Part shown: positions 1 through 13,150 of the stretch, piece after piece
Layout of the letters: each line of letters opens with the position of its first letter
Position numbering within the stretch: position 1 is the stretch's first letter
Source: Paramecium octaurelia
Lineage: Eukaryota > Ciliophora > Oligohymenophorea > Peniculida > Parameciidae
Direction: 5' to 3'
Assembly: GCA_905182995.1 (NCBI GenBank)
Contig: CAJJDP010000063.1
Location: 189,846 to 253,845 of the forward strand
DNA length: 64,000 nt
Position numbers and translations under genes: made by a program
Notes under the pieces: generated by a model
Database searches by the model: none
Told to the model about the DNA's origin: nothing
What the model saw: only the letters and a program-made list of their open reading frames with translations

Positions 1-1
1 T

Positions 2-3000
2 GAAGGAGCGAAGTTTTAATGGGATGTTCCATTCATAGAGAGTTAATTAGAACTGACTGTTTATAAATAATATATCTTGATGAAAAATTAAAAAAGTAAG
101 CCACTTGTGGACAAATTGATTGAATTAAAAAAGATGGCCAATAGAAGTAATATTACTATGGGATGTGTCAAATTAATAGAAAACCTAATATCTGAAAGCA
201 TTACTCTCGAAGATGTGAATATCTAAAATAACTTCTAATAAATTATAGAATTCCCTTTTAATAGTGATAAATTGTTAAATCAAATTTAATCTCATTTTGA
301 AGCTCAATTGATCTAGGAATTTAGAACAGACTTGGAATCTAAAATAAATAGAAACTGCAGATTAACTGAAAGAGAGTATCAAGGACTTTATAGTTTTGAG
401 AATATCTAAAGAGCAGCATAAGAATCGTCAGTGATTAAACAAGTCTTTGATTAATTGGTTGATATTCACAATAGATGTAAAAACTAAGAGAAAATAACAA
501 ATTAATTTTGTTAAGATATTATAGATTAGATGGATAAATGTTTATTGACAAGCGAGTATTTGGAGAATTATAAAAAAAACCTGAAGAAATTCAAAGAACT
601 TGATCAAAAATTGAAGGAGATCTTAACGCTAAAGGAATTGGAAGATATAGAAATTGTATGTAACTCAAATGGATTCGAATTAGATATTTCAACTCGCAAG
701 AAATAATTGATATAGGCAATTGAAATAGTTGAAAGTAACCCAAAGATTTTAGATAATTTGGATCAATATAGATATCTGAAATCTGGTGAACTTGAATAAT
801 ATGTTAAGCAGAGTCAATAATAGTTAGAATTTATTCGACAATTATTTTATGTTGCTTATAAGCGACAAGATAGTATGTAGATAATGCTATAGAGAGTGAA
901 GGAGATTCGAGATTTAGATTTTAGTAATGAACTTATTTCATAGGTGAAGATCCCAGAAGTAGTCTTTGATGAGATAGCATAAATTGTATTGAATTTTAGA
1001 TAAATATAATGGAGATATGAATGTCAGAGATTATTGAATGAGTCTAATAATGTTGAAGCATAGAATGGAAAAAAGAAATACAATATTGTTTAAGTGATGA
1101 AATTATTGAATAGTGACAATTAGATACAAGATCATTACTACTTGAAGTAGATGCAAAAGATAAAATCTTAATATGAAATTTGGCTACAGTCTTTGAGAGA
1201 GTTTGAGTTCAAATTAGAGGGTTCAAAAGCTCCAGAGCAATATTTATTCATTTAAATAATAAACAATAATTATTATCATGAATCAAATGTGTAAAGTGGA
1301 TTATGGTCATTCTATATTTAGATGCTTTGGATGTAAAAGGCTGAGGAATTCTTAGAATAAAAAGCAAATATTTTAAGCGTAAGAACTCTAATCAACAGTG
1401 CTCAAATTGCAAATATCAAACCAAATAATCAATTATTAATTAAATTAAAAGAAATTTTAAAGATTTATGATGATTTGAATTAGAAAATCAAAGATTATTA
1501 AGACTAAAGACTAATCTGGTTAAGAAATAAAGATTTGATTAACAATTTGCATACATATTAATAATACTTTACTTTTTTGGAGAATAAACCAGATGCTGAA
1601 ATCATAAATGAATTATGGAATCAAGTTAAGTAATATCAAGGACTTAAATTCAAGGAGTTGGGAGATGATCTATAGGAAGTAAAATAAGTACTATTTCAGT
1701 ATAATGAACTTGTACAGAAATAGCCTGATAATCATCTGTATATTTAATAGTTACTAAAAATACGATCATATTATTGTCATTGCTATTTGAAAATTCAAGG
1801 ATTTAGTCTATAATTGATGTACAATCTGATCAAGTAACAATCCTTAAGATGTTTGAAGCAAAGAAGTTCGAATGATCAGATGTAAGAAAGACTGAATGAA
1901 GTTGAGCTGTTAGTTACTTTGGGAGGAGAGGAATGGCAATAAAAATTAGGGCAGATTAATAAACAGAGATAAAAGAATACAAATAGTGCAGATCTAAAAT
2001 TTATAGATTATGTAAGATATATAAATTAATATTAAGAGTTTAAGGGATGATTTTGAATGGATAGGGTGGATGAAAGAAAACATGCAAAATGTGAATCAAA
2101 GTCTCAATTAAGAAAAATAAAATAAGAAACATTTGAAAGAAGAGAAAATTCAGAATAAAAAGGAACAGTCAACTAAAGTAGAGGATGCTTGGGGAGAATT
2201 GAGAAAAGCATCAAAAGAGAGAATCACAAGATTATTAGGCAAGTACAAAAATTGGAGATAGGTGAATGAATAATCGATACTCAACTTAGAAGCATAAATC
2301 TTTTTGGAAATAAATTAGGATAGAGAGAAATACTTAAAAGAGATTTAGAATGTTCAATAAATCATCAAATTAAATAAATAGAAAAAGTATTTATCACTAT
2401 ATATATTCTAGTTTATCATATGAAGAAATTAAGAAAGTAAAGGATCGCTCGACAAACAAGAACTCTCAGAGTTATTAATCAGCCATTATTGAGAAGAAAA
2501 AGAAATAATAATAATAGTCAATCAAAATAGTAGAAACAGCACCCCAATAAATTCCATAAATACTCTATGAGAAATCATTGTTACAGAACGAATCAGAAAA
2601 ACAGAAAAAGTAAGATGTGTTATTCTAATAACATAAAAAATATGGTTAATCATTATAAAGCTCTGAAGCCTAGATTGAAATAACTAAAATCAAAGAGAAA
2701 AAATAATTGATGAATATAGGAGAAGTGAATCTATTATTGAAGAAGAGGCCTGATGAGAACAGAGAATCATGGTTAATACGACCATCATTGTTAACATATG
2801 ATCATCAAAATGCTTAATTCTTTCCAAGACCAGAATTGATTACACTTACTTGTGAAACTTTTTCATCTGTTAGAACAGTTGTTGACTATTTTACTCAAAA
2901 TAAGTCTAAATACAAAATGATAATAGGATGGGTTTATTCCAAAAACATAGCTGTGGCTGGAGACCTATTTAATCTAGCTGATAAATTGAAGAATTCCAAA

Positions 3001-3488
3001 TAATGCATTGGCACTAAATAGGGAAATGTAGGATTGACCTTAATTTATTATAATTTCTTGAAGAAATTAAAACCTATTACTAAATGGATACTAATGAAGG
3101 ATCAATTTGAGTAAGATTATATAATAATAATTTTAGAAATCAACAAATTATGAACAATTTATAAAATTATCATACTCTTAAGAAATTCCAAGATCGCCTC
3201 TGTTTTATTTATTACATTAAAGACTGCAAGGCACCTCTAAATACTATCATATCATAGCCTGTAGATTACATCGAAGTGATTGAGGACCCAAAACTCAGGA
3301 ATATCATAGAGAACTACAGGGCTCTCAAAAAAATGCAAAAGGCATAAAATAAAAAAACAGACTCTGTATAAAATAAGCTTCTAGAACCAATTAATAAAGA
3401 GGAGAATAAAGATGATAATGTCTAATAGAATTCAGGTGTTCATACTATGCTTAAGGAAATTCCTGGTACTTAAAGCTTATAAAATTGA
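2..3488 (+). CDS. Large protein of unknown function (5' end outside window)
   Basis: Open from the first bases under the ciliate code, so the 5' end lies outside the window. Three short introns restore one frame: 2012-2036 (25 nt), 2387-2411 (25 nt) and 3111-3136 (26 nt); the stop is TGA 3486-3488. The protein is over 1,100 aa, mostly alpha-helical, rich in Lys, Glu and Gln, with long coiled-coil-like stretches up to about nt 2700. A more globular C-terminal section (about nt 2760-3110) holds hydrophobic strands around the tryptophans of TWILM and GWVYS. I do not recognise a family. A SPOC-type or PLU-1-like fold was considered, but no diagnostic motif is visible. Coding status is firm because TGA is absent over 3.4 kb after splicing. 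Function is unknown. Confidence 0.8.
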
Positions 3489-3503
3489 TGATTTATAATA
3501 TAT

Positions 3504-4870
3504 ATGTTAAGAAAGCTATTTTTTATGAGTATTTACTACTTTGGATGCAAATTCTTTATGCTTTCAATATAAAAAGTATTTCCAACATTAAAGTTAAATA
3601 TGATATCTATAAGAGTCGTGCAGAGTTTAGAAAACAAAATATTTAGTGAGAGACATAAATTGTAATACTTATCGTAATTAATTTAGTCATAGCAAGCAGA
3701 GCATTTTAAATTTATTAAATAATCAGAATGGATAGTTAGAGATGGAATTTTAGAGGGATAAAATTATACATATATTTAGGATTTTATGTAAATCATTAAT
3801 TTCCTCCATCTATATAGACTTAATGATTCATAAAAATCATTTTCAAGTATACTCTTAGTGCTTAAGAAAATGTAATTCCATTTGTAAGAGATTACTGAAG
3901 AGATAATTCAAGTGATTATCTAATATAATATTTAATAATTATTGTATTAATTAATTCACTAAGCCTCGTAATAGAACATTATATCATAATCTAAATAAGG
4001 TAGGATTTCATAACCATTGGTTAATAATTAATAACTTCCTAAGTTATGCCAATATTCAAGCAGCCAAATATTTATACCTATTGGAATTGGAAATGAGAAA
4101 TGCTACTTTTAGAATAGGGAATGGTATCATGATTTATAAGGGATATTCTAATGATGATGCCTAAAACTAATAATAGCTTAAGAAATGATGATATTGACGA
4201 ACCAAAAAATAGGCAATTTTGAGAATAAATTGAGTTAGCATTGAGAAAATTTTTATGAAATGTGTAGATTCTATAAAATTAATGGAGAATCACTATAAAG
4301 ATTATTTACTATTACTTATAATGAATGGCAATTATTGTAGATAAAGCTAAATTCTCATGAATAATGTACAAATAATAATCCATGGAATTAGATGCAAATT
4401 CTTTTTTGACTAAAAATACTTACTAGAACTACATGAATTACCAAACAAAGAATGAAATAGTATCTTTAAGTTTGAAGTTTTTGAAGATTTATTAAATCCA
4501 AAAGCAAGTGTAAGTAATTTCAAGTATGGTAATACATTCACCTTTATTCCCTTCTTGATATCTAATAATGATACTACAAATTTATATTTGATGCAAAGAT
4601 ATAATAAGAATGATCATAAGATGAGTGAATTGAAAACATTTTTGAGCCAAAATTCTGAGACTATCAATAAAAGTGGATCAATAGCAAATTTCTTGATTTC
4701 CACTATGATATTCGTATGAAATGAAGAGGATGGAGTGAGAATTAAAAGGGAAATGGATAAAAAGAGGAGCCCATGTTAATACATTTGCAAATCCAGAATT
4801 GGTGTAGTTGTCAATTAGTAAGATAAAAGAATTATATTTGTGAATAATTATTTTCAGTTAGTGCTTTTAA
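3504..4870 (+). pseudogene. Decayed coding region, family unknown
   Basis: An ATG at 3504 opens a frame of about 215 codons that ends in TGA near 4160. Beyond it, stretches without TGA appear in alternating frames (for example about 4450-4720), but no set of short GT-AG introns joins them. Fragments read like hydrophobic helices (about nt 3930-4080) followed by charged segments. This fits a gene that has lost its frame, common in Paramecium after whole-genome duplication. It could also be a real gene with introns I did not find. No family is recognisable. Confidence 0.35.
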
Positions 4871-4886
4871 ATTTAAAATATAAAAT

Positions 4887-6357
4887 ATGGATTATGAAAC
4901 TCTCTTTGTCATTCTACCCAAGGAACCAAAAAAATGGTCTCGGGAGGATGTGTCATTATGGCTTAAATTTGTTGGATTGTAGTCTCTGGAAAGCACTTTC
5001 AGTATATATTTATATTTAGGAGTAGCAAATAATTCAATCGATGGATCCTGTTTGGAATTAATAGAGGAAAACGACTTAATTGATGATTTAGGAATCAACA
5101 GTAAGATAGTTAGAAAAAAGTTGATGCATTGTAAATAAATATTTTAAGAAAGGGTTGAAAATTGGATTGAAAGAGTATGCTTAACATATAAAATCAGTTT
5201 TTATTGATGACAAGCGATGTGATAGGATGGAATAAGAAAACACTTCACTTGAAAATACAGAATCCGCACAAGCTCAATATGGATAAATTAATGTATAACA
5301 TGATATGATGACTAATTACATTAAGAATAATGAAATGTTATCTCAATAGTTCTAACAACCATTATGTGAAATGTAAGGAGATGCATCATAACATAGTGAA
5401 AACAAGCCTTAGTTTTTAAAGAAATAATAAACCGGCAATTAATTAGACTAGGAAATAGAAAATTTAGAATCACAAGTGTAAAATGAACTCATTATTCAAC
5501 CAACCGAAGGACCATAGACTAATTTCTATTGTATCAAAGAATCAGGAGGTAAAATAGGAAGGCACTCCAACAACTAGATTTTGATATTAGAAGAAAGCAT
5601 AAGCAGATTTCACGCGGAAATTGTGTTTTAAAATAAAGATGTAAATAATTAATGTTGAATGGGATAGTTTTTCATAAAAGACATTGGATCAACAACTGGG
5701 ACTTTCATCAAAGTAGAGAGCAAATTAGAATTGTAAGTTGGAATGATCATAGAGCTTGGAAGCAATCAATTTGAGATTTAGCAATTAAGTATGAATAATC
5801 AAATAGTTGAAGTAAGCTAATGTTTATCTTAATTTAGATTGTCATGTTGATAGTAGAGGGGTTGAATTCATCTGAAAAGCACATAATAGCTTTGAATCCT
5901 TAAAAGTGTGTTACAACTATAGGTAGAAAATAAACTGCAGATCTCACCTTCAGTGAAGATCATCATCTCTCAAATATACATGCCAAGATTTGCCTAATTG
6001 AGGGACGTGTCTATTTGGAAGATATGGGATCCACTAATGGGTATTTTAATTTATTTGATTAACAGTTCCTGGATTAGGTTGTCAAAAGAAGGATAGTTCT
6101 CATAGTTATATCCTTTAGAGAACCAAACAGTATTCAAGATTGGAACCACTTCTACTTATTAATGCAAAAGAAGTACTCAGGTGGTTGCAGATAAGAATAA
6201 TGAGAATAGTTGTATAATTTGTATAGAAAATGATCGGGATGCTCTGTACATGCCCTGTAAACATAACACTGCCTGTCTCAAATGCAGCAAGAATTTGAAG
6301 GATTGTCCCATTTGCAGAACCAAAATCCAAGATGTTATTAGGATCTACAAAAACTGA
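4887..6357 (+). CDS. SAM-FHA-FHA-RING finger protein
   Basis: Predicted 456 aa after removing introns 5131-5152 (22 nt, ends least certain), 5641-5667 (27), 5812-5837 (26) and 6041-6065 (25); the spliced length is exactly 457 codons. Domains in order: a SAM domain at about residues 15-80 (W-S-R-E-D-V start, LIEENDLIDDLGI core); FHA 1 near 205-290 (GRHS, SRFHAEI, IGSTTGTF); FHA 2 near 310-390 (IGRK, LSNIHAKI, MGSTNG); and a C3HC4 RING at about 408-450 (CIIC, CKH, CLKC, CPIC). FHA domains bind phosphothreonine and RING domains recruit E2 enzymes, so a phospho-dependent E3 ubiquitin ligase is the natural inference. SAM may oligomerise it. FHA-RING pairs occur in CHFR/RNF8; the tandem FHA plus SAM arrangement is unusual. 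Substrates are unknown. Confidence 0.88.
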
Positions 6358-6390
6358 TATTCTTACATATATATAAATTATTTAAGTTAA

Positions 6391-7653
6391 ATGGGACCTA
6401 TCTGTACAAAAGATAAAACTAACAAGATTGCCATCAGAGGTAATGCAAAACCTGTGAATACACCAACTCCTAATGCTCCGCTAAAAACTACAAACACACA
6501 CAAATATGTTGGTGAAGAGTTTCAATAAGAAATTGAAAAAAATGATCCAGCTTATTCTCAGAAACAAATTAAATGGAATCGATTCTATCAAAAGAAATAC
6601 GAAGTTATAAATGATGAGACCTATTTTGCTTTGTTAAGACGGTCAACATCCATTGAGTAATTATAATAACAGACTAATGAAGATGATCAATGTAAAGAGC
6701 CAAAACTCAATTCCAACAAGCTTTTCTCTAAAAAAATAGTTATGTCGCTCGTTTAAACACTTGATGGCCCTTTTAAATTGACAAATCAAGATATTATGGA
6801 TGCTTACCTAATAAAGGAAATCAATAACGAAGATTTTAAAAACATTCTTATGGATGGAGCCATCTCCAAATATAGATGGAATTTCTGGATGGCTTAAGTC
6901 TATAGGAACAAAGATTATGATCCCCTTCTTTATTCAAAGTTGAAAAATCAGACTCCTTCTCAGAAAGTCCTTGAAGACATTACCAAGGATGTTAATCGGA
7001 CTTTTCCTTCACATGATCACTTCAAGGACTACAACTAAGGTCAATAACAATTGTTCTCAATTCTCAAGGCCTTATCCATTCTCAATGAAGACATTGGATA
7101 TGTATAAGGAATGAATTATATAGTTGGATTCTCCTTGATTGTCAGTGGAGGCAAAGAAGAGGAAGTCTTTTGGTTAATACATTTCATCAACACTAATCCT
7201 CACTTTTTATGGTGGGAGATCTACAGAGTCAATTTTAATTACACCAAAGCCTTATGTTAGGTGTTTTTAAAAAATTTTAATGAATAACTACCAGCACTCT
7301 ATCAACATTTTCAAGATGAAGGTATAAGTGATTAATAGTATATTTGGCAATGGATTTTAACTTAGTTTTTGTACACATTTCCAATAGATAGCGTGATTTT
7401 CTTTTGGGACTTTATTTTGGCCACTGATATATTTTCAATCATTAAACTGAGTATCGCCTTTCTCAATGAATTTGGACATTGCCTATACTAAAAAGATATT
7501 GGTTAAATCTCAGAATTCTTCACTGGCTTTATCAAAGATCAATTATCAATTGATGTTACTAGCATAATTAACAATGCAAAATCAATTGATGTAACTATGA
7601 CTGATGACTAAAAACAATTCTTTAAAAATTACAAACCTTAATCATCTACTTGA
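6391..7653 (+). CDS. TBC-domain Rab GTPase-activating protein
   Basis: Intronless, 420 aa, beginning 33 nt after the upstream RING gene stops. Residues 1-150 are polar and probably flexible. The TBC domain spans about 165-380. It contains the arginine-finger motif DVNRTFP near residue 200 and the glutamine-finger motif YVQGMNY near residue 237, both needed for the dual-finger GTP hydrolysis mechanism. Later hallmarks include the WLIHF and FPIDSVIFFWDF segments. Both catalytic residues are present, so an active Rab-GAP controlling vesicle traffic is expected. The target Rab cannot be read from sequence. ATG 6391 is the first Met in frame after a short AT-rich gap. Confidence 0.92.
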
Positions 7654-7786
7654 TATTACTTAATTCAATTATATATATATGTTAATAATATTATAAATAT
7701 TTTATTCAGATACTTTAGAACTAATAGATATGGTTTTACACTATAAATAAAAGTAAATGAATAAATTGAATAATGAAAATTGCATT

Positions 7787-9591
7787 TCAAATTGTTGATG
7801 CATAAAATTGTACATCTTTATCATCATCTTGTTATAAGAATCTTGTCTTATTTTTGAATTCATTTTATGTTCTGTAATCTAATTTATCTTGGATGGCAGT
7901 AAATAATTTAAAAGCATTCAATCTAACATTAGGTACTCTGTCATTGATTGATTTGGAAGTGATGTCCTAGAAAATGATAACTGGTTCAAACTACCTTAAA
8001 TAAATTAAGTAGATCATCAATAGAGAGTACATCTCTTAATTTAGTAATGCTATGCATAGCAGAAACTCTAAATATATAATTGGGTTATTCGAATTATTTT
8101 GAAATGCATCTTAGGATAAAGTCTCGAATTTTGTCGTAACCAAAATTTTCACAGATGGGCACTAAATTATCAATTGCTTGGTCTCTAATAGCTTAATAAT
8201 GATTAAGAACTCCCTTGTCAAGATAAATCTCCTACAATTCTAGAAAACTATCATATCCTGCAACCTTTAAAAGTTTGGGTATTATGGACATCATCTCTAG
8301 TCTGAATCTCCATTGTTTTTCAGTAGCAAAGCAAGAAATAAGAGGAACCAAGTGTTTTTTAGAGTTATCAGGTCCTATGGTTTGAGATAATTGATCTAGA
8401 TTATGAGCCAATTTGATTTTGATTTCTGCAACATCATCTTTAATTAGAGTAGATATTAGAGGAATGAAAGTTTGTATGACAACTTAGACTGGATACTATT
8501 TTGATATTTTGCAAATTTATTCAGCCAACGACATTCGTACATGTTAGGAGGTGTCAGTGGAGAGTGCTTAGAAGAAGGGTAAGAATTAGTCTTTCAATGT
8601 AATTGGTACCTCCTTCAATAGATTATAAATAGTCATCACAGTAATAGATCTGACTTCAGGCTCTGGATCCTTGAGTAATTACTGAAAGACAGGGACAGCT
8701 TTAGTTTTGAGTATACTCTTGTCCTTATCTAAATTATCGAGATGAAATGATTACTCAATTTGACAACTACTTCGATTATACTTTCTAAGCATTCTGGTAC
8801 TGTGTATCTGACTCGCCAACTCTTCTCTCTAGGATCTGCTAATGAAAAATATGCTTGAAGATGAGTATCTAATTCATTATTGTCATCAATAAGTTTGAGC
8901 ATCTATTGTGAACCTTCAATGGCCTTAATTTTAACACTGTCAACAGGATCTTTAAGTAAAGTCTCCCAAATTGTAAGTAATTATTAGGGTTAGCATTTAA
9001 TTTTGGCTAGATCAGACAACACGCCAGCACATACTCTCCTCACCATCGGCGTGTCATCTCCGCATAATTGTTTATATAATTCCCAAAGTATGTTTTTCTT
9101 TTCAAATGAGACATGTTTATAAGTTAAAGGAAATAGACTGGCTGCAGAAATACGTGATGGGAAGTTGTCCCATTATCCCAATTGTTAGACAATCTAAAAG
9201 AAATGATTTTCAAAAAAGCCTTTTATTATTTTATTGAATTCTTACTGTCTGGCATATCCTCTGCTAACAATAACAATGATTCTACAGCTTTTTCCCTCAC
9301 TAATGGCTCTTCCATCGAGCTCAGAATTTCTAAAGGGACATTTAAGAGGTGAGGATTAGTCCCTGTGTGAGGTTTCAGATTAACAAGTTCTTGGGCCAAT
9401 TTAATTAGAAATTCATCCTCATTATCCTATTCTTCAATAATGTCTATTAAGTATGGAATGAGTTCAGAGCATGTTCTGACTGGACCCAGGATTTGTGCAA
9501 TTGATACAATTTTTGTGACTGCATTGATTTTCAGGTTTGGATCATCACTTTTGAGTTCTTCAATAAAGATAGTGCAGTCTTCTTCCTCCAT
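7787..9591 (-). CDS. PP2A scaffold subunit A (PR65), HEAT repeats
   Basis: Predicted 592 aa after removing one 26-nt intron (plus 9220-9245); human PR65 is 589 aa. The N terminus follows the PR65 pattern closely: short acidic start, FIEELKSDD, RTCSELIPYL, VREKAVESL, and later WDNFPSRISAASLFPL, MVRRVCAGVLSDLA. Each is a helix pair of a HEAT repeat and about fifteen repeats fill the protein. The C terminus DDDKDVQFYAS matches the last conserved helix. PR65 is the scaffold holding the catalytic C and regulatory B subunits of protein phosphatase 2A. The gene is divergent from the coiled-coil gene at 9632, with only 40 bp between the two start codons. Confidence 0.95.
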
Positions 9592-9631
9592 TTAAATAAT
9601 TAATTAAATTACTTTTAATTATTTTCGTTAA

Positions 9632-10404
9632 ATGAACAGATAAGAGAAATTAGAAATAGTGTCTGGATTACGTGCCATCTTGGAAGAAGTATCAAAACCT
9701 TATTAATTAAAGATGCTCAATTACAAAAATGAGAAATGTTTGCGAATTGAGTACTACAGCTGCAATGATTTAATACAGAGAATCACAAAGGCATTTAGAG
9801 AAATTATGAATAGCAACTAAGAATACAAGAAATTGGAATCCGTTTTGCAATAATAGGAAGCTGACATTCGAAATCACATTAGTGTAATTAGAATTTCTTA
9901 ATCGATGACTAGTTGGAACAATAGATGAAGCTGTACTAGGATTAGTTGCAATCCAAATTAGACGAAGCATCTCAAGAAATCAAGAGATTGCAGTCAGAAA
10001 TATCTCGATATAGTACTAATCTTGTATAATAGTGGTTATCAGAATCTTAGAAGAGGAAGGAGAAGAGTCAAGAGGCCTCTATGACGCAAAGGAATGTTTC
10101 ACCAAAGAAACAAGAATCGTTGTCTTAGCATGGGTACTCCTCACATAGAAGTTCCTGTGATGAATTATTCAAGAGATATAATAAGTTACTCTAATAACAA
10201 TAAGCCTAATTAAGCCAACGCTCGAACAATATCTAAATTAGTTAATACATGATGAAAGGAAGATAAACCTTAGCAGAAATTTGCAATATTCAATCCAGTA
10301 AACCTAGTAGAAGTTAGACAAAACATAGTAGTAGTGCAAAAAAAGGCAGTTAAAATAATTCAATTAGTTCTGAAACCATAAGAAATTTACTCAAAAATAA
10401 ATGA
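9632..10404 (+). CDS. Coiled-coil protein, unknown function
   Basis: Predicted 247 aa with one 29-nt intron (9884-9912); spliced length is 248 codons. Residues 1-30 include an amphipathic stretch (KLEIVSGLRAILEEV). Residues about 60-130 are heptad-like, with EIKRLQSEI and QQLQSKL. The C-terminal half is Ser-, Gln- and Lys-rich and probably disordered (PKKQESLSQ, SAKKGSQ). It shares a 40 bp intergenic region with the PP2A A-subunit gene, so the promoters must overlap. No family was recognised. Confidence 0.75.
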
Positions 10405-11271
10405 TTTAAATTAACTATCACTAAATCGTTTAATGAAGTTATATTTCTAAATTAGACCATAAATCTTTTTTATATAATCTATTATTGTTATTATAAATTA
10501 CATACAATAAGATATTACTAATCTATCGTATTTAAAAAGAACCTTCTAATGTTATATGGATAACAATATTTAAATAATAAATTTGATAACAGCACTTATA
10601 GGGGTATCTCCAAAATGCCTTATGGGAGTGGATGATCAAAAATAAAGTCAAAATAAGAGGAAACCATAATCCTTGTATCCTATTATTTAAAATTTCTAAT
10701 TTATGATAGTATTCTGATCACATAAAAGCAGTTAGGTTCAAGAGCTAAATAATCATATTGAGTAAGATAAAATGATCTTAAGGATAAAATAAATATTTTG
10801 GTTACTGATTGAATATAATTACAAAATAAAAGCACTAAAATTGGAACATTAACTTGAATGAGATTAATAATTTATCTATTTATGCTATTGATTTTAAACA
10901 ACATTTTATTCAAATTTTTATTATTATTAGATTTCTGTAATATTTTAAAGGCATATTAATTACTAATAATGGGAAATATATTCTTTTTGAGTGTACCACT
11001 TGACCTTAAGAAATAATCAAATAGAATCTAGGATGAATGATACCAATCTTAAAAATACACAAAAATGTATTTAAAAGAATAATTAATTATGTAAATTAAA
11101 AACGATACTGAATATTCCATCCTAAACACTAATTTTCAGCTACCCTGTGGAGGATTACAAAGAATATTAAGGCCAAATTCCAATTATGAAATCAATATAT
11201 GTGATTGGTTGAAGACAACCTAAAATCTAAAGTTATTTTTATTATATTATTTTCAAATACAAAGTATATAG
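10405..11271. other. AT-rich stretch with no gene seen
   Basis: About 870 bp between the coiled-coil gene and the PYM-like gene. TGA codons interrupt all frames at short intervals on both strands and no exon chain could be built. It holds short A/T runs only. The first 1.29 kb repeat begins at 10994. Confidence 0.5.
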
Positions 11272-11760
11272 TCATTTTCTTTTTTAAGGTATCACATATC
11301 TTTGAACCATGTCTGCATTTTTATATCCAGCTCTTACTTTAATATCTTTTCTCATAGTTCCATCGCTTCTCATTGTACCTTTTATTATCGTATGTTCTTA
11401 TTTCTATAATTAATCGTCAATGTTAACTTAATCTTATACTTAGTATTTTTCTCCTTTATTTTATTCCTGAATAATTAATTTATTAGTGAGTGCTTCTTCT
11501 AACTATTTTTCAATAAATTAATCATTATTAAGGTCCTTAATATTGTTCTAATCATTTTATACATCTTTATTATTTTAATTTTGTTAGTCTTATTCTTATT
11601 ATTATTTTTAATCATCATTTGTTTCTTTAACAATTGTATCCTTTGATTCGTCTTGATTACTCTATTATTCTATTTTCTACTCTTTTGTGTCTTCTTTTTT
11701 GTCATTTTCTTTGATTTCTATTCTTTCGAAATTATCTATTAATTCTTGTATTTCACTCAT
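11272..11760 (-). CDS. PYM-like protein with C-terminal Mago-binding motif (copy 1)
   Basis: Intronless, 162 aa. Residues 1-115 are highly acidic and Gln/Asn-rich with many TAA/TAG glutamines, hence probably disordered. The last 35 residues contain SDGTMRKDIKVRAGYKNAD, very close to the Mago-binding motif of PYM/WIBG (RPDGTxRKxxRVRxGYxPxxxV). PYM binds the Mago-Y14 heterodimer and helps disassemble exon-junction complexes. In animal PYM this motif lies at the N terminus and a ribosome-binding tail follows; here it is at the C terminus and there is no tail. Assignment rests on that short motif. The whole gene is repeated identically at 12564-13052 within an assembly duplication. Confidence 0.65.
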
Positions 11761-12563
11761 TAATTATTCTAATTATTATAATAAATATGTTGAATTTATT
11801 TATTAATTGCAATAAATTTTGAAATTACAAAATTAAAGATTAGTGGGTGAGCATCAAAATGGGAATAGAATTCTAAACCAATTAAATTTTTACTTTAGAT
11901 AAATTTGAATAACGTTTCTATAAAATTAATACATTGAGAACCTTTATAATTATTTATTCCACTACACAGTATAATTAATTAACAATATCATATTTATCAA
12001 TTATAGATACGAATTATTCATTATGTTTTAGGCAACAAAAAATTAAATCTAAATTGAATAATTTCCTTTATCCTGTCAGAATAAAGTTCACAGAGGAGGA
12101 GTTACACAAAGATTCCTCCTTACACAAAGAAATCCTTGATACTAAAAGTTTTTCAAAATGGGTTGAAGATTAAGCAATTATGAGTAATTCTAAATGTAGG
12201 CTAATAATTACAACTGAAGTATGCTACTGCCAAAACAACCATACTTAATTATAGTAAGAAAGTGGTAAGAAAAACACTTATATTNTACCACTTGACCTTA
12301 AGAAATAATCAAATAGAATCTAGGATGAATGATACCAATCTTAAAAATACACAAAAATGTATTTAAAAGAATAATTAATTATGTAAATTAAAAACGATAC
12401 TGAATATTCCATCCTAAACACTAATTTTCAGCTACCCTGTGGAGGATTACAAAGAATATTAAGGCCAAATTCCAATTATGAAATCAATATATGTGATTGG
12501 TTGAAGACAACCTAAAATCTAAAGTTATTTTTATTATATTATTTTCAAATACAAAGTATATAG

Positions 12564-13052
12564 TCATTTTCTTTTTTAAGGTATCACATATCTTTGAACC
12601 ATGTCTGCATTTTTATATCCAGCTCTTACTTTAATATCTTTTCTCATAGTTCCATCGCTTCTCATTGTACCTTTTATTATCGTATGTTCTTATTTCTATA
12701 ATTAATCGTCAATGTTAACTTAATCTTATACTTAGTATTTTTCTCCTTTATTTTATTCCTGAATAATTAATTTATTAGTGAGTGCTTCTTCTAACTATTT
12801 TTCAATAAATTAATCATTATTAAGGTCCTTAATATTGTTCTAATCATTTTATACATCTTTATTATTTTAATTTTGTTAGTCTTATTCTTATTATTATTTT
12901 TAATCATCATTTGTTTCTTTAACAATTGTATCCTTTGATTCGTCTTGATTACTCTATTATTCTATTTTCTACTCTTTTGTGTCTTCTTTTTTGTCATTTT
13001 CTTTGATTTCTATTCTTTCGAAATTATCTATTAATTCTTGTATTTCACTCAT
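12564..13052 (-). CDS. PYM-like protein, second copy in assembly duplication
   Basis: Sequence and frame are identical to the gene at 11272-11760, displaced by 1292 bases. It lies to the right of the N at 12285 and is most likely the same locus seen at the end of the next contig. The acidic, Gln-rich N terminus and the C-terminal Mago-binding motif are as described there. Confidence 0.6.
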
Positions 13053-13150
13053 TAATTATTCTAATTATTATAATAAATATGTTGAATTTATTTATTAATT
13101 GCAATAAATTTTGAAATTACAAAATTAAAGATTAGTGGGTGAGCATCAAA

